A stretch of DNA of 64,000 nucleotides, taken from contig OZ005691.1 of assembly GCA_963930775.1 (NCBI GenBank), positions 2,728,001 to 2,792,000 on the forward strand. Direction: 5' to 3'. A program made the position numbers and the translations under genes. The stretch's first letter is position 1; every line of letters starts with the position of its first letter. Positions 1-10,000 of this stretch are shown here, in pieces. This stretch comes from Cliona cf. orientalis. Taxonomy: Eukaryota; Porifera; Demospongiae; Clionaida; Clionaidae. The notes below the pieces were generated by a model. It ran no database searches. It saw nothing but the letters and a program-made list of their open reading frames with translations, and was not told the DNA's origin.

Positions 1-733
1 GTTGTAAGCTGAAATATCTACCCATTGTATATGTAATAATTTTTAATTATTCTCACAATCTCAGGTCCATATCATACCTTATTTGGCTATTACACTATTT
101 TAAGGACTTTACCTAATACTTGACCACCACAAGCAGCTGCTGCAGTTGTAAGGGTTGTGACCACTTACCACATGAAAATGTGTACACATGTTGAGATTGG
201 AATGGGACTTTGTGTTACAGATATGGAATGTGAGTGCATTATCAAAACACAGGAGGAACAGTAGTAATTATATTCATTAGCTGTTTTTACTTTAACAATG
301 ACAATGATTGAGCCTTGGGTTCATAATCTGCACATAAGTAATAAGCCTTTAATTTGTCAGTATGGGCCAACTGTGGGTGGTACCACTATGCATGTCTTCA
401 ACATAAACATTCATGTCCGTACATGTGTCTGGTGTAGGTCATCATTATACGACCATTACCTAACATGCATAATATTATAGCAGCTAGTCTCGAGATCGCA
501 CAGTACTATGTAAAAGTCTGGCTCTGTAAGACCACACACAGTGCAGTAGCATCTCTAATAAAGATTTGTATGACTGACATCATGTGAAAATCTATTTGTT
601 AACATTATGAAGGATCAACAATAATGATTGTAACTAACTCAATGCAACAAGGCCGACAAGAACTTGTGTGTGCGGGTCTTGATAATCATATATAAGATTG
701 ATGGTGCATGATACAAAAATAAGTGTACATGTC
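1..733. other. 3' flank of gene A, repeat of a unit boundary
   Basis: No gene was found here. From about 105 onward the sequence is a close copy of the DNA downstream of gene C (37715-38390), and its first half also matches the DNA downstream of gene B (16525-16650). It therefore marks the 3' edge of the tandem unit. Short ORFs here are not supported by homology or splice structure. Confidence 0.6.
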
Positions 734-1050
734 TCACGACTGATTTGATAAACACTCTTCCAGCTTTGCTGCTAGTTCTCCCTTTTCAATGTCGTGGAGG
801 ACCCTTGCCAGTGTGGCCCATGTCGTAGGCTTCCTCCCCCTGCCTTCCAGCCACTCATGAAGAATGCGATGGTTGATTTCTTCACCATTTCTATGATACT
901 GATGCTCCAAGTCGTAAATGTGAGCAGAAGTATGTTCCTGAAGGAGCTGCGCACCAAAGTTCTGATACTTGGAGCCAATCTCACGAGGAATGTTTATGTT
1001 GCGATCACCAGCTTTGAAGTTGAGGAGCTCAGGCATGGTAGGAGTCGAGT
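734..1050 (-). CDS. Gene A Death-domain exon (last exon)
   Basis: The acceptor lies just above 1050 (a TTCATTCAG-type site) and the TGA stop is at 734-736. About 100 residues form a Death-fold: NIPREIG near the start, a conserved Trp in LHEWLEGRG and a second in TTWATLARVL. These are the spacing and tryptophans expected of Death domains of the type common in sponge proteins. It enters in phase 1 after the 22-codon exon. It is nearly identical to the gene C Death exon (38392-38708) and clearly different from the gene B exon (16968-17278). Confidence 0.85.
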
Positions 1051-4000
1051 CTGAATGAAAAAAAATTGATCATAAGTATAATATACATTCAGAGTGGGTG
1101 CACAATGTCATACTAATCTGTACAACAGTCATAAAGGGTGAATTCATAATATTATGTACACATACCAATGTTGGGGATAGAAGCATTTCTGTCATAGTCC
1201 TGACTCTCAGTTTTACCACATTGAGCTGATGCTATATAAAAAATTAATGAATAAGATAAGTACATCTGTATATGCATGCATGATACTATAACAAAGGTAC
1301 AGTTACATAGTATATGTTTGCTGACTTGGCACTTTTGCAATTCCATATTAGGTAGCTCAAAGGTTTTGTGGTGCTGTACTAAAATAGCTGACTGGCCTTT
1401 GTGTTGCCTTATATGGAATTACAAAAATGCAAAGTCAGCAAACTCATTACTCACCAGTGCTGATAGATGTGGCAGAGTCTGACTCATGATACTGGCTGAC
1501 ATGCTGGTCTGCATGATCAGTTGGGTTGGTAGCTGATTCAGCTACAGCAGGTGATGTTCTGCCTGCACAGTTAATAGAGGGAGCAGGCAATCACTAGAAT
1601 AACTTAATGGTAGAAGAAAAAAGAGCATTATATATACTTCAGCATATGTCAGGCATTTCTATCACTCGAAAAAATTTTTAAGACTCCTGTATAGGTTCAA
1701 TAAGATACTACTTAACTAGCAGTACCTGTGATTAGCTCCAATGGATTTCTACTGGCAAAGACACTGAACTGGTCTAGCTTCTTCCTAAAGTTCTTTCGTG
1801 TTCCCTCCTTTCCCATCCTGTCCCTCCACATTTGGAACACCTGTAATAGCCCACGGGCACCCTCATGGGAAGCGCATGTGCCAATTTCTTGCTCAAAGGT
1901 AACGCTGTATTCGTTGATGCTCTTGCATGAACGCTTGGCAGCAAAGTCAGTCAAAAGTTTGTCCGTGATTTCTTGGGCTTCTGTGACATCGTTGCTGAAA
2001 AGTTGTTGAAGAAGAGGCTCTCCTAGGTAAGCGTAAGGCTCAAAGTACATCAGCTTCTCAAGTTCAACCGTTTGATTAGTTTCGTTAACAGAGAATTCCT
2101 CTCCTTCTGCGATGGTCGCTGCCACCTCAGTGATGCTGACACCAGTCACCTTGCTGGGATCAAGAGGGTACGCAGCAGCGTCTTCAGGGAGAATGAGTGA
2201 CTCTCGGACAAGAACCTTTGAACAGAACTCCTCCTTTGCACTGGTAACGGTTTTGATGACAGCAGAACGAAGCCTCACTAGCTCCATCTTCTTCGTTTTC
2301 GATCGAATGATAACCATAACCTGTCGCAGATTGTTGACTTCAACAATGGCTTCACCTCCAGATCGATTGACCCAGTAGATCCCATTCTTCCACACACTAC
2401 ACTTCCTGTGCAGGGCTAGACGATCACCAGTGGAGGGATCGGTTGGGGCAAGAGCAAATAAAAAAGCCAATCGAAGGAGAAGAACCTGAAGAAATCGACT
2501 GCTGAAGAATTGCTCAGGTTTTGAACATTGGAGCACCCACCCACTGTTGTAGTCAAGCTTTGAGGCACCAGATTCAATGACATCTCGAGGTGTGTCAAGA
2601 TGTACAAGACCTGGAAAGAAAAAGTATCGCTCACAAGCTGTTGGAGTTGACTGGCCCTCAGCTACTAGTAGAGATGCAAGCTTGAGCTCTTTAATCTCTT
2701 GGCAGAACTCCAGGTGGCACAAAAACTGAGTGATCACATCTGAATTGATGTTTGGAAAGAGTGGGGCAAGCTTAGACAGTGGCACCACACCTGTGCTAGT
2801 GGAAAGACTCTTTTGATGCTCCTTGAACCCCTCAGGGGCAAAGATGACCCCATTGACCTGGGAGAGAAGAACAGCTTTATCTAACACTATCCAGCTTCTT
2901 TCTGGGCACTCCTTATTCTCCATGAAGAGAATGCTACCACGTTCATTCAACTTTTTGCACATCTCCAAAGGATCGGAGGATTTTGCATATTTAAGATATT
3001 TATATTCCCCTCTATTATAATTATACAGTCTGCGTTTATCATAGTTCAGTCTGTGTCTTAATTCATCTGCTGCATCGCTGTATGTTACGGCTAATCTCTT
3101 TCTGAATCTATGGAGCAGGAATACCAGGAAGCAGTGGTGAGCAGCTGCCATTTCCTCTGAGCTTCTCAGTGACTGGCAGATTTGAGAGAGTGTGGAGCGT
3201 AGCTTAGTCATGGATGATGACTCAGCATATCGACAGTCGATGACTATCTGCCTAGCAAATGTGACACTGTCAAACTTATGGCTATTTACCACTGACTCCA
3301 GAGCTCTTGATTTCTGCCTTACTTCACTGGAAGGTATCACATCGGCATGGCTGCCAATGATCAGTAGGTGTGGCTTGGCCCCTCCTCCAGAGCTGTGGTT
3401 GTTGATGAATTGGAACCAGTACTGAAGCGTTTCTCTGATCTTGCCCTCTTCATCCCTCATGTCCACCACCAGTGTAACGATGGATGGAGAATTTGTCATT
3501 GTGTTGTGAAGGAGGGCATCGTGCCCTGCGTAGTATTCCTTGTGACCAGCAAAGTCGTAGAGAGTCAGGCGCCCTAGAGCTTTACTGTGGATGTCATGAG
3601 GAATGATGCCAGCGGTCTTCTCATCAACATCTCTCACCTTGGTGAACTGATGCTTTATTCGTGAGAAGCCTTGACCTTCAGTGCTGAGGGCCTTGACGAA
3701 GGTGCTCTTGCCAGCACCTGGGTTGCCAAGAACAAACATTTTAATGGCCATGTCGGTTGGATTATCTCGCAAGTGGCTAGGGAAGCATGAAGTATTAGGT
3801 TTAGCTCCGCTGCTAAGAAGAAGACGAATAAGTTCAGGCTTATCAGTCAAGTCCAGTGGTGTTTGGCCACCACGTGTAAGACAGTTGGGATCACACTGGG
3901 CTTTTTGCAGTAAGAAAGAGGCAACAGCTGTGTGGTCAGCCCTGTATACAGAAAGAAATTAGCCATGATCAATACACGTCATGAATAGATAAATAACTAG

Positions 4001-7000
4001 AGCTCTGTAGAGAACATACCAAGCACGCTCAGCAGCCGATGTAGCCACTGTTATATACAGTAGAGCAGTATTGTAACACTCTGCAGTAGTTTTATGACTT
4101 GATGACCCTTTCCAACATTGAACTTGAGCATGCGCAGTCACATCAGCACACTATTATGCTAAACGAGTGGGTGTGGTCGATAAACCACTGGCATGCTAAA
4201 CAGAAAATGCACGATTTGTAGTACTAGTAAGCCTTTTTGAGCAATTTGAAGCGCGTACAATTCAGTTTTTTTCTACCGATTGGTTGTGCTTACAGCACGC
4301 ATAGATGCCTAGAACTCGAGATCTGGCGATTTTCGTGCCGACAATGACGACAATGACAACGACAACGACGACAGACAGACAAACCGATTGCTTTACCCCT
4401 TGCGCATGTGCACAGGGTAAATACATGTATTTAGATAGCCAAAGCAAGCCCCACTCTAATGATACCATGAAAAAATTCATAAATTGCTACACCTTCATGT
4501 ACTTATGTATTTACATAATATCTAGATATGTGTGTGTATGAGGTGATACGTTCACATGCTCAACGTAAAATTATGCATATGCATATGAATGTACATGTAT
4601 ATCAAATACTGGTCAATGTTGATTGTGTATAAACTCTAAATATAGCTCTCCTTACCAAGTCTGTGGTGGAGTAACCACACAATCTAGGTTATTTATCACT
4701 GAAGCTGACACTCAAGAAGCAATGTATAGTAGAAGTCAAATTTTTATGTAGCGTAACCATAGTACGCAACAACTACACAGGGTAGGTACGCAATAGATAC
4801 GCCACAAGACTGTATGCACACTACTACGCTTACACTACATAAACTTTTATTTGACTGCTGTAACTGTTAGAAAATGTACTGCAGACAAAGGCAAGCCTAG
4901 GGAAACATCACAATGCAGTACCCTGTTTGTTAGTGGTAAGTTGTTTTGCATTAGCAGTCAAAATTGATACACAGTGTTACAGTAGTGATGGGTGTGAGTA
5001 TGTATTGTGGTTTCCTACAAACAGCTGGTAGTTGAATTGAGTCTGCCCACAATGCTCTAATGGTGTACACACACACACACTGCAAGTACGCTACTGCTAA
5101 TAGGCAAAAGTAAATCACCCCTCCACATGGGCAATATTTCCCTTGTAGTGATGTTAACACCCGAGCCATTCTTAATCCTAGAGGAAGCACTGCAATGTCA
5201 TATTATAAATAAGGCTGCTCCAAGTCTCGTACCGATGCTGAAATCAGCCAGCGTAGTCAGGCTGAGTCCTGACAATACTTGAAGCTTAAGGCTACCAGTT
5301 AATCCACCAAAGGCCTAAAACTTCAGTCTAATGCTAAAATATCTGAATGTTTTTTCTGTGGAGTGTGGGGATCATCTATTGTCTACATGTACAGGATTGT
5401 GGCAAGACATTATCTGTGAGCATTTTGCTCACCCCCTCAATGATGTCATCCTATTGTTATAGTGACAACTGTTACCTAACAACTGGTATATAATAGCCAT
5501 TGCACAGTCAGTCAGCTGCCCACCCATTAAGTGTCAAAACAATTAGGCTTGGTGTGACTATATATACACATGTACATACAGGTAATTTCCTGGCCTCTAG
5601 TACGTACGGCACTTATTACATCCCGAGTCCCAATTAGAAAAAAAAATTCGGTCGACTGATGACGAAAGTAATGACGAAGTAATGATAATGAAAGTTATGA
5701 TAAAATTATGATGAAATTGAGGTGAAGACTGCTTCAAAATGTTTAGCACGCATGAAAGCTTGTTGGGGTCCAGAATTCGAACCTAGCGTAGAAGAGATCG
5801 TGGACTATCGATGAGATATGGCGATTCTCTCAGTTCGCTTTCTTTGGCGAGCTCGCATTCGGGGGGGTTTCCCTATTCAGTCTAGCACATGGCAGTGGAG
5901 GTCACGTTCGGGTCAACCGGCTCAAGCCGCGCGTTAGCGCGATGCAATACTTTTCATGAGGGACTCGGGATGTAGTCTAAGTTGTTCATTATCCAATGCA
6001 AATTCAAAGGCAATGATGTGTGGGTCACTACATACTAAATAATGTTCCCTTGACATCATCTTTTATTGGCATGTTAAATTAGTAACTTTGCTATCTAAGG
6101 TGAACAGGGCATCAGTTGTGCCATCAACGTACAGACAAACTTGATGCAGTGGAGTCCATCCAGAAGCATTAGTGCAGGTTGGACTACATTTCAGATCCTC
6201 AATGAGATACTTGGCAAGGGGTAGATGTCCATTCCTAAAATCGAAGAAGAAAAGTTTTATAAGTCACATCTACATACACCCCCGGGCCATAATATCGTGA
6301 TACACCCCATGATAATGATAACAAATTTGTGTTTACATGCATAAGTATGTACAAGTCTATACCTGCCCACATACTGTATGGCGGGTAATTTTCGTGGGGT
6401 TCTAATTTTCGTTATTTTCGTCGTTTACTTGGCATTCACGAAATTTTCCCACCCACGAAAATTAATGCCTACGGTAATATATAATATTATGGTACTACGT
6501 ATACGAGTCCATGATGATGGGCATGGCCACAAACATCGTGGCAGCGTGGCCAACACTTTCCAGTGTTAGCAAGCAACAGTAGCCACTGTCATCCAGCTGA
6601 TAGCATCTTTGACACTGATATTCTTCTATCTCATGCCTTTTGTCCAAGTCTTTGTAGGTATGGCTTAGTAATAAAGAAGATCGCGAGCGTGTGTATCGAT
6701 TACATCATCGCTTATGCAGCAGTGCCACACCCCTAGACTGGTTGCTGTCACGAAATTTAAAACCACGAAAATTAATTTTGAGGGCCTTTTCGGGCTTTCC
6801 ACGAAAATTAGACCACACGAAAATTACCCGCCATACGGTAGTTGTCACCATCCACCCCTCCCCCCCCACCCAGTGCTGTGCTTGTAACTAGAGCTCTATA
6901 GAGTACATACCCCACATACTGTATCTGCATCTGCATCCTGCACTCACGCATGAACCTGTTGATGACCTTTACCTCTTCAATACTCTGTGCATAGGCAGAA

Positions 7001-10000
7001 TGCATATGGCCTAGTAGGTGTGGCTATGATGGCCAACAAAAAGGCACTATTGTGATGCTCATGGACTGTATCTATTGATTTGAAGCATACTGGAGCCAGT
7101 TTTTCGCCAAGTTTGGTTGATTCGTTGTGCTTACGAGTCCCTCAGATGCCTACATCTCCAGATCTGGCGATTTTTGTGCTTACGACAGACAATAGACACA
7201 ATCGATTACTTTACCCCTTGAGCATGCGTACGGGATAAATATCATGGCCCAATGGACAGTACAAAAATGCCATGGCAATATTTAGTTTCATAATAATTAT
7301 TTAACCCTCGGCGCATGCGCAAGGGTTACGGTAGTCGATCGTTCTTTGTGTGAGTGAGTGAGTGAGTGAGTGTATGATCAGTGAGTGAGTGTGTGTGTCT
7401 GTTACTGCGCTAGCTGCTACATACCTGTTTTATATGTAATAGTTATATCACGGGCGCGAGGGATGTATGGCATTTATTGCACCGAAGCCCGAGGGCCTTG
7501 TGCCCGAGGGTTGAGGGCAATAAATGCCATGCATCCCGAGTGCGCGTGATATAACTATTTTATATCCCGTGGGCATAGCTACCATGGATACGCATAGAAC
7601 ACTAGAAAATAAAGAAAAACAGGCTCGTCTCTTACTCGAAACAGACACACAAAGCCGCTCTCCGAGTGGGGTTCAGCTCGAACGCCAGTCGAACTTCTGA
7701 TGGTCTCGTGATCGAGGGGTGTGGTCAAATCGACACAAGTGTGACCAAGCATCATCGACTTTAGAAGCCAAGAAACAAAGCTCGAGCTGTTACTTATCCT
7801 ATAAAAAAAGTCTACGCATTTCCATGCTATTTAAAGTGGCTATACGCAGTAAGCGTACCTTTCAATCGATAGACGACTCCTCGAGCTGGACTCCGCCCTT
7901 CGCACCAAACCACTCAGTACTTCGATATCCTGCCGCCATACGCTCCTTTGAAACAGTTTACAGAGCACTGAGTCGCTGATCCGGGGACCGTTTTGCCTAG
8001 AGTACTTCATATTGCACTGTGGTTGCCTGTAGCTACTCATATTGCACTGTGGTTGCCCAAAGCTACTCATATTGCACTGTGGTTGCCTGTAGCTATTCTA
8101 TATGGATTTTAATGCACATAGCAACAATGTAGTAACGGGATATAAGTTGAAAACAAGGTGTCATTAGGCTTTTCATCCTAGATACAATATATGCATGCAT
8201 TATGTGGATTTCGTTGAAAATGCTTTGTTCAAAAGTACTAGTGACATTTTCTGACCACCACGGCCTTCTTCGCTTCTTGTCGAGCTCTTGCTCGATGAAA
8301 GAGACAGTAGCCGCTTCATTTCAAGAAGATTAGTGTGTAGCTCAAGCGATAGTTCATGTAACTCGACTAACTCATCACTAGTCACAGTAGGCTATCAACT
8401 ACACTTCTTGGCTTTACTTTGTACTAGATCTGCTGATCTGGCATGCACGTGGTACTATTACGTAATACCGTGCAATCAGTAATGCATTGTTGTGGTTATA
8501 GTTACTCTGTACAACACTGGGGTCAAGTGGCATAAATGGCACCCAAATTTTCACGTGCTATTGTGATAGGGTTTTAGGTCACCGGTATCTTCTATGGTTG
8601 AAAATTTTCGCAGGGCCGTTCTTGCCACTTGATCCCAACACTGCTAACAGCAACAGTGTTGCAGGCTTAGCTTGCAAATTTGCAACATGTAGACTAGTCA
8701 CTACTGCAATAAATCTCACAGCGCCGAGAGTTTAGCACCAATGGTGTTCATTATTACTGGTACTTCCTCTATACTTCCTCTAGGAGCAGTGCCACAATCA
8801 TACCGCTTACTAGCTAATATTATGCTCATGTTTAAAATTACAGATGCCCTTCGGAATGGTACATACTCATTTAAGTGAACTTGAGCACAACTGGCTGCCT
8901 GTATTCTTGTTACTGGTGCTTTACTTTATAAACCCTCAATTGCAATGATCAACTGTTCGGATGAATTACTGTACCCAGGAGCAAATGTACACCACTCCTG
9001 CTCTACCCTAGTGCACAATCAAACAACTAGAGTTCTTAGAGCACATATAATGCACCCCACACACGTTATATCTGATGTATAGCACTAGCATGCCAGTATT
9101 CCGCGGGTGTGTCCAGTAGGCATGGCTAATAAAAACTTTTTGCACACGAGATAATACAAGTGTCCGTTTATACATGTAAGTGAGTTTCTTGACAGTTCAA
9201 TTTACAGTATAGGAAAACATTTTGCTGGAAAAATTTTTGCTAATGGCTGTATAGGGGGAAAAAATTTGAGTTATTAAATACGCACATAATACCGTAAAGT
9301 CTGGTTAATAAGCACATGTGCTTATCACTCTCGGTGGTAAGGAAACATGCGTCTATTAGACGATGTGCGCTTAATAGAGAGTGAAATATTGGCCCTGCCC
9401 ACTGCCAGCATGTTCAAACGCTCAATCATAAAGCTAGCAAGTTATGAATACAGCAATTCTTGGAATAAGCTCTGTAATAGCCATCACTGGAAGAAAGCCG
9501 TGAAAAATAGCCGACTTCTTTGGCGAGACTCGCTTTGAAGTCAAAATCAAGAGTCCGAATCCATCTCAGTGGAATATCGCAGTGTTGAGTATCTGCATAG
9601 ATCATATAGACTACGTAACCGGGATTGGAAACTGCTCACGTGAGCAATAGAGCTAATGCAAGCCATGGCGGGCACTCCGTGTCCCTAGACCGAGGCAGTT
9701 GAACATGGCTCTACTGCAGCCTGTGTTTGTGCTGTAGCTAAGTGGAGATAACGAAAGTAAAGGTCAATGATGAAAGAATACTACTAGCAAAAGTTTTTGA
9801 AGAGCGCAACTATCTACGGCAGTCTTTTCGGGGTACAAAGTTGTTCACTGCTATTTCAGTCGTCTTCGTCCATACTTGCCCCATAGGATGCTGTACAAAC
9901 CACTTTCGGGACTGTATCTCGATTCGTGTGGCAGCAGCTACCAAAAACCGAAGCTCAAAGTCAAAATATGGTGCCTCTGCACTAGGATAGCCACTATTTG

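Noticed and set aside
1728..3962. Plus-strand ORFs opposite the ROC-COR exons (also at 17869-19706 and 45723-47176)
   Set aside because: They are antisense shadows of a conserved coding exon, with no splice or domain support of their own.
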